Shown here in pieces: positions 1 to 8,632 of a stretch of 64,000 nt of DNA; the first letter of the stretch is position 1, and each line of letters starts with the position of its first letter. The position numbers and the translations under genes are program-made. The notes under the pieces were generated by a model. The model was not told where the DNA came from and did no database searches. It saw only the letters and a list, made by a program, of their open reading frames with translations. This DNA is from Yersinia vastinensis. GTDB lineage: Bacteria > Pseudomonadota > Gammaproteobacteria > Enterobacterales > Enterobacteriaceae. The DNA lies in NCBI RefSeq assembly GCF_902726565.1, contig NZ_CACVAF010000005.1, positions 298,257 to 362,256 of the forward strand, in the 5' to 3' direction.

Positions 1-377
1 CATCTCATGATACGCGGCTATTTTTTAAAGACGATGCACAACAGTCTTTGGTGAAACAGCAACGGGCGGGTGATCTGCTACTGCTGGCACCGGGAGCAGT
101 GCAAATTTTCTATGGTGATGAAAGTGGGCGAGAATTTGGCCCAACGGGGTCTGACCCATTGCAGGGCACGCGTTCTGATATGAACTGGAATGAGCTGACC
201 GGCGCCAAAGGTGCACTATTGGCACATTGGCAGAAAGTCAGCCAATTCCGCGCCCGTCACCCCGCCATTGGTGCTGGGGTGCAGCAATCCCAGCAAACGG
301 CTGATTATTATGCCTTTAGTCGCCAACACCAAGGCGATAAAGTGCTGGTCGTTTGGGTTGGCGACAAAAAAGAGTGA
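1..377 (+). CDS. malS: Periplasmic alpha-amylase MalS, C-terminal part
   Basis: The reading frame is open from base 3 (frame 3) to TGA at 375-377, so the gene starts before the window and only about 124 C-terminal residues are visible. The stretch reads SHDTRLFF, then LLLLAPGAVQIFYGDESG and GPTGSDPLQGTRSDMNW, which matches the end of the GH13 alpha-amylase domain of E. coli MalS. MalS hydrolyses maltodextrins in the periplasm. The signal peptide and catalytic residues lie outside the window. The next gene is avtA, as in E. coli, which supports the call. No damage is visible in the part seen. Confidence 0.88.
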   Translation, partial: SHDTRLFFKDDAQQSLVKQQRAGDLLLLAPGAVQIFYGDESGREFGPTGSDPLQGTRSDMNWNELTGAKGALLAHWQKVSQFRARHPAIGAGVQQSQQTADYYAFSRQHQGDKVLVVWVGDKKE

Positions 378-512
378 ATTAGCACATTATTCCGCAAAAA
401 CACTTCCTGCCGATATTTTCACGCGGCAGGAAGAAATCTTTCCGCATTGCACCCGCTTTTATCTGCGAGTATGGTACTTGTTCACTTACGGATAACAATA
501 AATTTTCATCTT

Positions 513-1766
513 ATGAAGTTCTCACTTTTCGGCGACAAATTTACCCGCTATGCGGGTATTACCAGACTGATGGACGACCTCAACGACGGCCTAAGAACCC
601 CCGGTTCAATCATGCTTGGCGGGGGTAATCCGGCACATATCCCTGAGATGGATGCTTATTTCCAGCAACTGTGTCAGGAGATGCTGGAGCGCGGTCAACT
701 GACCGAAGCGTTGTGCAATTATGATGGGCCACAAGGCAAAGATTTGCTGCTAAAAGCGCTGGCAAAAATGCTACGTGACGAGCTAGGTTGGCAAATTGAG
801 CCACAGAATATTGCACTGACAAATGGTAGCCAAAGTGCATTTTTCTACTTATTTAATTTATTCGCTGGCCGCTACGCTGATGGTAGCCGTCGCCGAGTAT
901 TATTCCCACTCGCACCTGAGTATCTTGGTTACGCTGACGCGGGTCTGGATGAAGACCTATTTGTCTCTGCCAAACCTAATATTGAGTTACTGCCAGAAGG
1001 CCAATTCAAGTATCACGTTGATTTCGAGCACCTCAATATTACCGATGATATTGGGCTTATCTGTGTCTCGCGGCCGACCAACCCGACCGGTAATGTTATT
1101 ACTGATGAAGAGTTAATCCGCCTTGATGCTATTGCTCAACAGCGTGATATTCCGCTATTGATTGATAATGCCTATGGTGTCCCCTTCCCCGGCATTATTT
1201 TTACTGAGGCAACACCGCTGTGGAACCCGAACATTATCCTGTGCATGAGTTTGTCAAAACTTGGCCTACCGGGATCGCGTTGTGGGATTGTGATTGCTGA
1301 TGAGAAAGTGATTTCTGCTATCACCAACATGAATGGCATTATCAGTTTATCACCGGGCAGCATGGGGCCAGCTATCGCCGCGGAAATGATTGAACGCGGT
1401 GATTTATTACGTCTATCCAACGAAGTGATTCGTCCCTTCTATTTTGATCGGGTGCAGCAGACCATCGCTATTTTGCGTCGATATCTCCCACCTGAGCGCT
1501 GTCTTATCCACAAACCAGAGGGGGCCATCTTCCTGTGGTTATGGTTTAAAGATTTGCCGATCAGTACCGAGTTGCTCTATCAGCGCCTGAAAAAACGTGG
1601 CGTGTTGATGGTGCCCGGCCACTACTTCTTTCCCGGACTGGGATATGACTGGCCGCACACCCACCAGTGTATGCGAATGAACTATGTGCCGGAACCTGAG
1701 CAGATCGAAAAAGGGGTAGCCATTTTAGCGGAAGAAATTGAGCTGGCGTTTCAGGGAGCGGAGTGA
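513..1766 (+). CDS. avtA: Valine--pyruvate aminotransferase
   Basis: A 417-residue class I/II PLP aminotransferase that transfers amino groups between valine, alanine and their keto acids in the cytoplasm. The sequence follows E. coli AvtA almost throughout: FSLFGDKFTR at the N-terminus, SRPTNPTGN near the middle, and SLSKLGLPGSRCG around Lys249, the expected PLP Schiff-base lysine. The frame is open upstream to 447, but I chose ATG 513 because it gives the family's N-terminus and length. No strong Shine-Dalgarno is visible there. It follows malS by 135 bases and ends at a strong hairpin. Confidence 0.95.
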   Translation: MKFSLFGDKFTRYAGITRLMDDLNDGLRTPGSIMLGGGNPAHIPEMDAYFQQLCQEMLERGQLTEALCNYDGPQGKDLLLKALAKMLRDELGWQIEPQNIALTNGSQSAFFYLFNLFAGRYADGSRRRVLFPLAPEYLGYADAGLDEDLFVSAKPNIELLPEGQFKYHVDFEHLNITDDIGLICVSRPTNPTGNVITDEELIRLDAIAQQRDIPLLIDNAYGVPFPGIIFTEATPLWNPNIILCMSLSKLGLPGSRCGIVIADEKVISAITNMNGIISLSPGSMGPAIAAEMIERGDLLRLSNEVIRPFYFDRVQQTIAILRRYLPPERCLIHKPEGAIFLWLWFKDLPISTELLYQRLKKRGVLMVPGHYFFPGLGYDWPHTHQCMRMNYVPEPEQIEKGVAILAEEIELAFQGAE

Positions 1767-1786
1767 TTTCTCGAAAGCAATTAAAA

Positions 1787-1818
1787 CATCCCCTGCGGAC
1801 TTGAGCCCGCAGGGGATG
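1787..1818. terminator. Hairpin between convergent avtA and yidE
   Basis: A perfect 12-bp inverted repeat (CATCCCCTGCGG / CCGCAGGGGATG) with an 8-base loop lies 20 bases after the avtA stop and 6 bases from the yidE stop. It probably ends transcription from both sides. Only a short A tract flanks it on the left, which would give U residues for the minus-strand transcript. Confidence 0.75.
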
Positions 1819-1824
1819 AGTTAG

Positions 1825-3486
1825 CTACATCGTAGTCCAAAACAGTACCGCCAAAATCTGTGGCGACATTATTCGTAAGAACATCGCCAACGGATAAACG
1901 GTGGCATAAGACAGCGCCGCCGCACCGCTGGTTGGGTGTAAGCCATTAGCAAATGCTAGCGCCGGAGGATCGGTCATTGACCCGGCGAGCATGCCGCACA
2001 ATGTCAGATAGTTCATCTTGACCAGCATGCGCGCCAGAATACCCACCGTCAGTAATGGTATCCCCGTTATCATCGCGCCATAACCAATCCACGCCAGTCC
2101 ATCTCCATTTACCAGCGTATTGATAAAATCACCGCCGGATTTCAACCCTACCACGGACAAGAACAGCACAATCCCCAACTCCCGCAACGCCAAGTTGGCA
2201 CTCGGTGGCATAAACCAATACAACTTCCCAATACTACCAATACGTCCAAGAATTAATGCCACAACTAGCGGGCCACCCGCCAAGCCTAAACGCAATGCTG
2301 CCGGAAACCCCGGTATAAAGAGCGGAATGGATCCTAATAACACTCCCAACCCAACGCCGATAAAGACCGGGAGCATTTGCACTTGTTGCAGTTTCTGTTG
2401 TGCGTTACCAACCACAGCCGAGACTGCCTCAATCGCTTCTGGGCGACCAACCAAATTAAGGATGTCACCGAATTGCAGACTCGCGCTATTACTGGCAACC
2501 AGCTCAATGCCCGCACGATTCAGACGGGTAATAACCACGTCATACTTTTGCTTCAAGTTAAGGTCACGAATTTTTTTACCCAACACCGCCTCGTTGGTGA
2601 CCACCACGCGGGCTGTTTGCAGCGTGGTACCGGCGGTAGACAATGTGACATCGACCTCTTCCCCCACCACCAGCCGCACTTTCTCCAAAGCATCACGCTG
2701 CCCCACTAAATGCAGATAGTCCCCCAGCTCAATGACGGTGGCTGGCAACGGCACCATCAGTAAATCTCCTCGTTTTAACCGAGAGCAGACCACTTCATCA
2801 CTGTTGAGCAGCGGCACATCCTGCACGGATAAACCATTCAAATTAGGGTTACGCACCGCCACGTTCATGGTCTGGAGCAATTCACGGTTTTGCCCGTGGC
2901 TGCTATCAAAATCTTTCGCTTCACGATCGACGTTGATTTTAAAGAATAAACGGATCAGCCACATCACAAGCAAAATGCCACAAATACCAAATGGATAGGC
3001 CATGGCATAGCCCATCCCCATTTGGCTGACCAATTGAGGTGGTGAACCTAAATCAGTGAGAATTTGCTGTGCCGCCCCGAGTGCTGGGGTGTTAGTGACT
3101 GCACCGGAAAATACGCCCAAAATAATAGGCAGTGGCACAGCGAACAATTTATGGATAATTGCCGTGACTAACCCACCAACAATCACCATCAGAATGGCAA
3201 AACAGTTGAGTCGTAGCCCTGATACCCGCAGTGAAGAGAAGAAACCCGGTCCCACCTGAATCCCGATAGTGTAAACAAACAGAATCAGACCAAATTCTTG
3301 GATGAAATGCAGCATGTCCCCATTGAGTACCAGCTGATATGTTTGTGCAAAATGGCCCACAATAATGCCACCAAAGAGCACTCCGCCAATACCTAACCCC
3401 ACACCATAGATTTTCCAATTACCGATCCATAACCCCAATACGGCGACCAGCGCCAACATACTGACGGTAAGGGCGATAGCACTCAT
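1825..3486 (-). CDS. yidE: Putative transporter YidE, AspT-type exchanger family
   Basis: A 553-residue inner-membrane protein of the aspartate:alanine exchanger (AspT/YidE/YbjL) family. It has two blocks of hydrophobic helices, roughly residues 1-180 and 370-553, around a soluble middle with two TrkA-C/RCK_C-like units (the [15 protein letters not shown] and [19 protein letters not shown] regions). Length matches E. coli YidE. The substrate is unknown; exchange of small anions or amino acids is inferred from the family. It lies next to ibpB, the E. coli order, and is separated from it by two hairpins, so it probably has its own promoter in 3487-3600. Confidence 0.93.
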   Translation of the reverse strand: MSAIALTVSMLALVAVLGLWIGNWKIYGVGLGIGGVLFGGIIVGHFAQTYQLVLNGDMLHFIQEFGLILFVYTIGIQVGPGFFSSLRVSGLRLNCFAILMVIVGGLVTAIIHKLFAVPLPIILGVFSGAVTNTPALGAAQQILTDLGSPPQLVSQMGMGYAMAYPFGICGILLVMWLIRLFFKINVDREAKDFDSSHGQNRELLQTMNVAVRNPNLNGLSVQDVPLLNSDEVVCSRLKRGDLLMVPLPATVIELGDYLHLVGQRDALEKVRLVVGEEVDVTLSTAGTTLQTARVVVTNEAVLGKKIRDLNLKQKYDVVITRLNRAGIELVASNSASLQFGDILNLVGRPEAIEAVSAVVGNAQQKLQQVQMLPVFIGVGLGVLLGSIPLFIPGFPAALRLGLAGGPLVVALILGRIGSIGKLYWFMPPSANLALRELGIVLFLSVVGLKSGGDFINTLVNGDGLAWIGYGAMITGIPLLTVGILARMLVKMNYLTLCGMLAGSMTDPPALAFANGLHPTSGAAALSYATVYPLAMFLRIMSPQILAVLFWTTM

Positions 3487-3626
3487 AAATCACTTCCTTG
3501 CCTAAGTTTAAAAACGGGTCGGCCATGTGGAATATCGCTCATGTCATACATGGCCTTAAATTCTTACAATTAGTAAGGATTCTGTCAGAAGGGGGGGCGG
3601 TTGAATGTGGGATGCACCACAAAATG

Positions 3627-3654
3627 CACCGGAGAGCGGGGAATCTCTCCGGTG
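3627..3654. other. Hairpin upstream of yidE
   Basis: A perfect 10-bp inverted repeat (CACCGGAGAG / CTCTCCGGTG) with an 8-base loop, in the gap between yidE and ibpB. There is no clear T tract on either strand, so its function is open: a second ibpB terminator or an mRNA end-stabilising stem. Confidence 0.45.
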
Positions 3655-3715
3655 AAAAAATTAACAGATAAAAAGCATGACGCTAAAAGGACACAACAAG
3701 GAGAGGGTAAATCTT

Positions 3716-3742
3716 ACCGGCACCCCGGAGAGAGGTGCCGGT
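3716..3742 (-). terminator. Probable ibpB terminator
   Basis: A perfect 9-bp stem (ACCGGCACC / GGTGCCGGT) starts 9 bases after the ibpB stop codon in the direction of transcription. The following minus-strand bases (AAGATTTA) are only moderately U-rich, so termination may be partial. Confidence 0.6.
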
Positions 3743-3750
3743 CATCATAA

Positions 3751-4215
3751 TTACTGCTGTTCACTTGTCGCCGGATTATCTAATACCGGGCGCTCTTGAG
3801 GTGCAGCACTGCCGATACTAATGCGCTGTGGTTGCAACGCTTCTGGCACTTGGCGCAGCAAATCAATGTGCAGCAGGCCATTCTCAAATTGAGCATTATC
3901 AACATTCAGATGCTCAGCCAGAGTGAAGGTCAATGAAAACTCTTTACGAATCAGACCTTGATGCAGGTATTCAACCTGTTTTTCCGCTGGTGTTGGCTTA
4001 CCGCGAACAGTTAAACGCGGGCCTTCAACTTCAATATCCAGTTCGCTCTGTTTAAAACCGGCCAATGCCAGTGAGATGCGATAGTGGTTATCGTCAGTTT
4101 TCTCAATATTGTATGGGGGGAACCCCTGAGCATCCTGACCGCCCTGCATTGAGCTGGCTAATTTATCAAAACCAATCCACTGACGAAGCAAAGGTGACAA
4201 ATCATAATTACGCAT
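3751..4215 (-). CDS. ibpB: Small heat-shock protein IbpB
   Basis: A 154-residue Hsp20/alpha-crystallin chaperone that binds aggregating proteins and hands them to DnaK/ClpB for refolding. It starts [19 protein letters not shown], has the alpha-crystallin core at about residues 35-125 ([32 protein letters not shown]) and a C-terminal RISI motif. A 15-20 residue tail rich in P, E and Q extends beyond the usual E. coli end. It lies 186 bases downstream of ibpA and is cotranscribed with it by read-through past a hairpin at 4275-4304. The leader carries CTCGCTTC...AAGGAG, which could mask its ribosome site at low temperature. Confidence 0.96.
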   Translation of the reverse strand: MRNYDLSPLLRQWIGFDKLASSMQGGQDAQGFPPYNIEKTDDNHYRISLALAGFKQSELDIEVEGPRLTVRGKPTPAEKQVEYLHQGLIRKEFSLTFTLAEHLNVDNAQFENGLLHIDLLRQVPEALQPQRISIGSAAPQERPVLDNPATSEQQ

Positions 4216-4265
4216 AAATATAACTCCTTCTTTGAAGCGAGATAAGATAATAAACAGTCACGAAT
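4216..4265 (-). promoter_or_regulatory. Possible second RNA thermometer, ibpB leader
   Basis: Upstream of the ibpB ATG the minus-strand leader reads CTCGCTTCAAAGAAGGAG; the pyrimidine-rich part can pair with the AAGGAG ribosome site. In E. coli both ibpA and ibpB have thermometer leaders. The pairing here is short and I have not computed a fold. Confidence 0.4.
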
Positions 4266-4274
4266 TTTCGATAT

Positions 4275-4304
4275 AAAAAACCCTAACGCAAAATGCTGGC
4301 GTTA
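4275..4304 (-). terminator. Attenuating terminator between ibpA and ibpB
   Basis: Read on the minus strand, TAACGC and GCGTTA form a stem with an 8-9 base loop, followed by GGG and six T residues. It stands about 100 bases after ibpA. Partial termination here would give more ibpA than ibpB mRNA. Confidence 0.6.
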
Positions 4305-4401
4305 TATTATTTTTCACTCTCAATTCGTCACCGGTTAGCCCCCGATTACGGCAGGCCAAACTCCGTATTAATAATGCGACTAGCTCACATTATTCAGCAA
4401 A

Positions 4402-4815
4402 TTACTTAATTTCAATACGACGTGGTTTTAAGCTTTCTGGTACTAACCGCTCCAGATCGATATACAGCAATCCATTCACTAAGTTGGCACCTTTGATTTT
4501 AATATGCTCTGCCAACTGGAATTTCCGCTCGAAATTACGTTCAGCGATACCTTGGTATAAATAGGTTTTCTGTGCAGGTTCACCAGCGTGAGCACCACGA
4601 ACAATCAACATATTATCTTGTGTGGACACGTCCAGTTCCTGCTCTGCAAAGCCTGCCACCGCGATAGCAATGCGGTAGTTGTTTTCGTCGACCAATTCGA
4701 CGTTATAAGGAGGATAACCGCCATTGCTTTGGTTCTGGCCGGATTCTAATAAATTAAATAACCGGTCAAAGCCGATAGCTGAACGATAGAGTGGTGCAAG
4801 CTCGGAATTACGCAT
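4402..4815 (-). CDS. ibpA: Small heat-shock protein IbpA
   Basis: A 137-residue Hsp20 chaperone, partner of IbpB in holding aggregated proteins in a refoldable state. It begins [20 protein letters not shown], carries the alpha-crystallin domain ([22 protein letters not shown] to [13 protein letters not shown]) and ends with RRIEIK, containing the I-x-I motif that links dimers. Length equals E. coli IbpA. It is the first gene of the ibpAB operon and has a consensus sigma-32 promoter and a ROSE-type leader directly upstream, so heat should raise both transcription and translation. Confidence 0.97.
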   Translation of the reverse strand: MRNSELAPLYRSAIGFDRLFNLLESGQNQSNGGYPPYNVELVDENNYRIAIAVAGFAEQELDVSTQDNMLIVRGAHAGEPAQKTYLYQGIAERNFERKFQLAEHIKIKGANLVNGLLYIDLERLVPESLKPRRIEIK

Positions 4816-4925
4816 AAAGACTGCCTCCTAAATATATTAGCAAGGGTGTTATCATATTTTCTATTAAGCCTTCCACCAAGGACAGGCTTGTGGTCCGAAT
4901 ACCCTGTCGGCGTATTCTTTCTGAC
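4816..4925 (-). promoter_or_regulatory. ROSE-like RNA thermometer in the ibpA leader
   Basis: The leader of about 110 nt ends with TTGCT, an AT-rich loop, then AGGAGG just before the start codon. The TTGCT segment facing the ribosome site is the hallmark of ROSE elements. A second stem further upstream is likely: ACAAGCCTGT lies opposite an AGGCTT segment. Melting on heating would free the ribosome site. Confidence 0.7.
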
Positions 4926-4933
4926 CTGATAAT

Positions 4934-4962
4934 AAAATGGGTCCTACCTTTTTCTTTTCAAG
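4934..4962 (-). promoter_or_regulatory. Sigma-32 promoter of ibpAB
   Basis: Minus-strand CTTGAAA (4962-4956), then 14 bases, then CCCATTTT (4941-4934). This is a near-perfect match to the RpoH consensus CTTGAAA-N13-15-CCCATNT, and it lies about 120 bases before the ibpA start. Confidence 0.85.
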
Positions 4963-5224
4963 AGCAAAATCAAAAAAAATTTAAGGAAAAAATCCTAATC
5001 AGATGTTTATTAATATAATAATTCGATAAATGCGTTGCCATAACTTACACTTAAAAGCTGTTACGCCAGAAGATTGAATCTTTGACCATAGGAACTGTCT
5101 GTAAGAGGGTATGAAAATCGTGACAAAACCTGATACTGATAGCAAATGAGTTCATATAACCTATTTATCAATACTGACCCTATAGCCTGATAATCGCCCG
5201 GTATGATGAGAGCTGAATAAAATA
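4963..5224. other. Intergenic region between ibpA and yidQ promoters
   Basis: Together with the ibpA leader this makes a 409-base gap between divergent genes. The right half is AT-rich and must hold the yidQ promoter; I could not assign its boxes with confidence. No ORF or RNA gene was recognised. Confidence 0.5.
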
Positions 5225-5551
5225 ATGAGAAATACAGTTATCCCTTTTGTTACCGGCTGTTCGCTACTTTTATCTAGCGGATGCTCCAGCATTATGACGC
5301 ACACGAGCAGCAGTCAAGGTTATTACTCAGGTACAGAAGCCAATGTGGCCATGCTCAAAGATGACAATACCGGCTGGGCATTGCGCCCCTTGCTGGCAGT
5401 GGATCTACCATTCTCTGCGGTAATGGATACCCTGCTACTACCCTATGATTATTTACGTTCTGACAGTGAGGATAAAATGGCCAACTCACCGCGTGAACGT
5501 GTCCGCCAGTCTGAAACTGAAAATCAGACGGCAACGGCTCCACCACAATAA
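5225..5551 (+). CDS. yidQ: YidQ family lipoprotein (DUF1375)
   Basis: A 108-residue predicted lipoprotein. The N-terminus is a short type II signal with lipobox LSSGC (Cys at residue 20), followed by SSIMTHTSS. The conserved core, LLAVDLPFSAVMDTLLLPYD, matches E. coli YidQ. It should be anchored to a cell-envelope membrane; its function is unknown. It sits between ibpA and yidR as in E. coli. The tail is Q/T/P-rich and unlikely to be structured. Confidence 0.88.
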   Translation: MRNTVIPFVTGCSLLLSSGCSSIMTHTSSSQGYYSGTEANVAMLKDDNTGWALRPLLAVDLPFSAVMDTLLLPYDYLRSDSEDKMANSPRERVRQSETENQTATAPPQ

Positions 5552-5609
5552 CCCATACCCTTCTCCGTTATATTCGCAGCGCTCTTACCAATGTAAAAGC
5601 GCTAGCCGC

Positions 5610-6896
5610 TCACTCAGGCACATGTACGGTAAAGATTTGAGTGAATCCGTCTATTTCCCGCATGAATGCAATTTGAGTTCCATCCGGTGAAAATACCACT
5701 GCATCCGCCAATGGTGCCACAGCACTTCGCGCGGTTAACCGCTGTAATTGGCCGGTTGTGCTATCACACAGCATCACACTGTTATCACTAACAAATGCCA
5801 AACAATGGCCTTGTGGATGCCAACTAAAAGCCGATTGAATCCCCTGCTCAGTCAATGTTAGCTGCCGTGGTTCCCCCCCATTTGGTGAAACCAACCACAT
5901 CTGCACTATGCCGCTATCATCCTTCATCAGACAAGCAATGGCACTGCCGTCAGGTGATGCGCGCAGCCAGTGCCGAGGGCTGGTGGCAAGACCGGGGAAG
6001 CGCCGCTCGGCAGTAAACGTTATTCGCCGCTGACTGACGCCCATAGGTGGGGCTGGCAACGTGGTTTTCGTTCCCTCAAGTGGCTCTGCCCCAGCTTTAG
6101 CATAATCCCTATCATGCTCAGGTAAATCGGCAATATAGATTTCTGGAATTTTTTCACCTTGTGCCGAAAGCGTATCGCCAATAAATGCCAGCGCCCAACG
6201 CTGGCGGCGGCCATCGGCCTTCATATAACCTTGCGTACCGACCCACCCCTCTTCATAAGCACGGTTTATCTGGTCACTGCCCGCCTGTGGCGTAGGTGTA
6301 GTGCGAGTGACTAACACACAGAAATGACTACCATCATATTCCCGCGGATGTTGTTTGGGTGGGTTGACACCATGTAACGGTAGAGCCACCCCCACATTGC
6401 GGCAATCCAACGCGGGATCTAACTCGTGCAATACGTGGTCGTTATAGGTAAAACTCAGGCGACTGCCATCAGGGCTAAAAACATGCACATGGCTACCACC
6501 ACGTAATGCGCCAGCTGTATAAGGTGCGCTAATATCCATGGCATCCAGTGTCACCGCCAGTTCCCTGTCCGGTTCTGTCACAATCACCCCTCGGCGATGA
6601 TGAAAATCATAATGCCAGTGGCTATCCGGATGCTCTGGCCCGTGGATAAACACATAACGTGCAGGCTCGTCCGGACTTACCGTCACCACACCCACATGCG
6701 CCCCCTGCTGGGCTCGATAAATAACTTCAATATGACGAGTTGAGCAATTAACTCGCTCAATGGTTAAGCCACTGAACGTACTGCCGTTAGGCCGCACATC
6801 ATACGCCAGCCACTGGCTATCCGGTGTCCAGACATTGATATTGGTCAGTTGATGGCCCCTGGGAGCAAAGGTGAGTTGTTGTTCGTGAAAGGCCAT
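5610..6896 (-). CDS. yidR: YidR, beta-propeller protein (DUF3748)
   Basis: A 428-residue protein matching E. coli YidR, about 13 residues longer. Several TolB/PD40-type blades can be seen: WTPDSQWLAYDVRPNG near residues 23-38, VFSPDGSRLSFTYNDH, ASPDGSAIACLMKD, WHPQGHCLAFVSDN and VFSPDGTQIAFMRE. A conserved HHRRGV segment and SHVHVFSPDG lie in between. There is no signal peptide, so it is probably cytoplasmic. The fold resembles oligogalacturonate lyases and TolB, but no activity is known. The start ATG at 6896 has a GGAG ribosome site. It converges on yidQ. Confidence 0.9.
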   Translation of the reverse strand: MAFHEQQLTFAPRGHQLTNINVWTPDSQWLAYDVRPNGSTFSGLTIERVNCSTRHIEVIYRAQQGAHVGVVTVSPDEPARYVFIHGPEHPDSHWHYDFHHRRGVIVTEPDRELAVTLDAMDISAPYTAGALRGGSHVHVFSPDGSRLSFTYNDHVLHELDPALDCRNVGVALPLHGVNPPKQHPREYDGSHFCVLVTRTTPTPQAGSDQINRAYEEGWVGTQGYMKADGRRQRWALAFIGDTLSAQGEKIPEIYIADLPEHDRDYAKAGAEPLEGTKTTLPAPPMGVSQRRITFTAERRFPGLATSPRHWLRASPDGSAIACLMKDDSGIVQMWLVSPNGGEPRQLTLTEQGIQSAFSWHPQGHCLAFVSDNSVMLCDSTTGQLQRLTARSAVAPLADAVVFSPDGTQIAFMREIDGFTQIFTVHVPE

Positions 6897-7051
6897 ACTG
6901 ACTCCGGAGACGATTGTGTTAGCGATTATTCATTACGCTAAATTATATCACCCCCACTTCCCATTAATGTAAAAGCGAGTTGGCAATTATCAATAGCATT
7001 TTAGAAAAAAAAGTCTAATATGGATTTTAAATTCCAGAAAAAGTCCCCTCA

Positions 7052-7654
7052 ATGCTTAACCGATGCCAGCCCATTGCCGATGCAATCGCCACACTGTTCT
7101 CCCCCTATGCAGAAGTTGCTATTCACGACTTAACCAGCCAGAAACTGGTTTATGTCGCTAATAACTATTCACAAAGGGAATTGGGGGAAGACTCCAATCT
7201 CAGTGACCTGCAATTTGACCAACACTCGCAGGTCATCGGCCCATACCAAAAGCGTAACTGGGATGGTCGGCAATTGCGCTCAATAAGCACCGTGCTGCGA
7301 GACGACACAGGGCAACCAGTCGGTCTGCTGTGTATTAATCTGGATATTACCGTCTTTGAAAGTGCCAAAGCGGCGCTGGATATGTTCCTATCGGGACATC
7401 AATTACAGCCCCAGCCTGATGTCTTGTTCCAAGATGATTGGCAGGAACGGATCAACACTTACACTCATCACTGGCTTCAACAGCAGCAACTGACACTGGC
7501 GACGTTAAACAGTGTCAGCCGCCGTAAGCTCATTGAGGCGCTTTATCAGCAGGGAGCATTTAACGGCAAAAATGCCGCAGGCTATGTCGCAAAAATCCTT
7601 AATATTGGCCGGGCTACCGTTTACAACCAGTTGAAAAACATCAAAAACAACTGA
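7052..7654 (+). CDS. YheO/DauR-type PAS and HTH transcriptional regulator
   Basis: A 200-residue regulator. Residues about 5-115 resemble the YheO-type PAS-like ligand domain (FSPYAEVAIHDL, then GLLCINLDITVF). Residues about 145-198 match the DauR-like helix-turn-helix: RRKLIEALYQQGAFNGKNAA, then GRATVYNQLKNIK. In Pseudomonas, DauR of this family represses D-arginine catabolic genes that include an ornithine-cyclodeaminase-like enzyme. Here the gene is 18 bases upstream of a PLP dehydratase and an OCD-like gene, so it very likely controls that pair. The inducer is unknown. No strong ribosome site was seen before ATG 7052. Confidence 0.85.
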   Translation: MLNRCQPIADAIATLFSPYAEVAIHDLTSQKLVYVANNYSQRELGEDSNLSDLQFDQHSQVIGPYQKRNWDGRQLRSISTVLRDDTGQPVGLLCINLDITVFESAKAALDMFLSGHQLQPQPDVLFQDDWQERINTYTHHWLQQQQLTLATLNSVSRRKLIEALYQQGAFNGKNAAGYVAKILNIGRATVYNQLKNIKNN

Positions 7655-7672
7655 AAATTTAAAGGAACCGCT

Positions 7673-8632
7673 ATGAATACGCTATTCGATGCCATCAAAG
7701 AGGCCCACCAAGTATTGCGCCCACAAGTGAGAGTGACACCACTGGAGTACAGCCCACTGCTGTCTTTGCACAGTGGTTGTGAAATCTATCTCAAATGTGA
7801 GCATCTGCAACACACCGGTTCTTTTAAATTTCGCGGGGCCAGTAACAAACTGCGTTTACTTACTGACGAGCAGCGCCAACAGGGAGTAATCACTGCTTCT
7901 ACCGGTAATCATGGTCAGGCGATGGCTCTGGCGGGTAAACTGGCGGGAGTGAAATCCACAATTTATGCGCCCGAGCAAGCCGCAGCTATCAAGTTAGAGG
8001 CTATCCGCGCCTTAGGGGGTCATATTGAACTGATTCCTGGAGATGCATTAAATGCAGAACTGGCGGCGGGTGCTGCCGCGCAACAGCAAGATAAAGTCTA
8101 TATTTCCCCTTATAACGATAAGCAGGTCATTGCTGGACAAGGCACTTGTGGTATGGAGATGGTTGAGCAACAACCTGATCTTGATGCTGTTTTTGTGGCG
8201 GTGGGCGGCGGTGGCCTAATTTCCGGTATTGCGACGGTATTAAAGAAACTCTCTGATAAAACGCAGGTGATAGGTTGCTGGCCAGCCAATGCAACCAGCA
8301 TGTATACCTGCCTGGAAAGAGGTCAAATTCAGGATGTTGCCGAGCAAGAGACACTGTCCGATGGCACTGCGGGCGGGGTCGAGCCGGGTGCTATCACCTT
8401 TGCGCTGTGCCAACAGCTAATTGACCAAAAAGTGCTGGTGAGCGAGCAGGAAATTAAAGAAGCCATGCGTTTAATTGCCCGCACTGACCGCTGGATGATC
8501 GAAGGGGCCGCAGGTGTCGCTTTAGCCGCCGCGCTAAAACTGGCACCACAGTGGCAAGGTAAAAAAGTCGCGGTAGTGCTATGCGGGAAAAATATCGTAC
8601 TGGAAAAATATCTGGGGGCCGTCAGCGAATGA
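7673..8632 (+). CDS. PLP-dependent threonine dehydratase-like enzyme
   Basis: A 319-residue fold-type II PLP enzyme of the threonine/serine dehydratase group, without a regulatory ACT domain. Lys52 in GSFKFRGA is the PLP lysine; TASTGNHGQA and the glycine loop VAVGGGGLISG are the substrate and phosphate loops. The C-terminal SDGTAGGVEPGAITF and WMIEGAAGVA segments resemble EutB-type dehydratases more than biosynthetic IlvA. It would remove water and ammonia from a beta-hydroxy amino acid. The gene overlaps the next one by ATGA, so coupled translation with the OCD-like enzyme is expected. The exact substrate cannot be told from sequence; candidates are threonine, serine, 3-hydroxyaspartate or an ectoine breakdown product. 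Confidence 0.85.
   Translation: MNTLFDAIKEAHQVLRPQVRVTPLEYSPLLSLHSGCEIYLKCEHLQHTGSFKFRGASNKLRLLTDEQRQQGVITASTGNHGQAMALAGKLAGVKSTIYAPEQAAAIKLEAIRALGGHIELIPGDALNAELAAGAAAQQQDKVYISPYNDKQVIAGQGTCGMEMVEQQPDLDAVFVAVGGGGLISGIATVLKKLSDKTQVIGCWPANATSMYTCLERGQIQDVAEQETLSDGTAGGVEPGAITFALCQQLIDQKVLVSEQEIKEAMRLIARTDRWMIEGAAGVALAAALKLAPQWQGKKVAVVLCGKNIVLEKYLGAVSE

Noticed and set aside
2120..2719. 199-codon plus-strand frame opposite yidE
   Set aside because: It is rich in P, T, S and N from reading the complement of membrane-helix codons; yidE is full length on the other strand.
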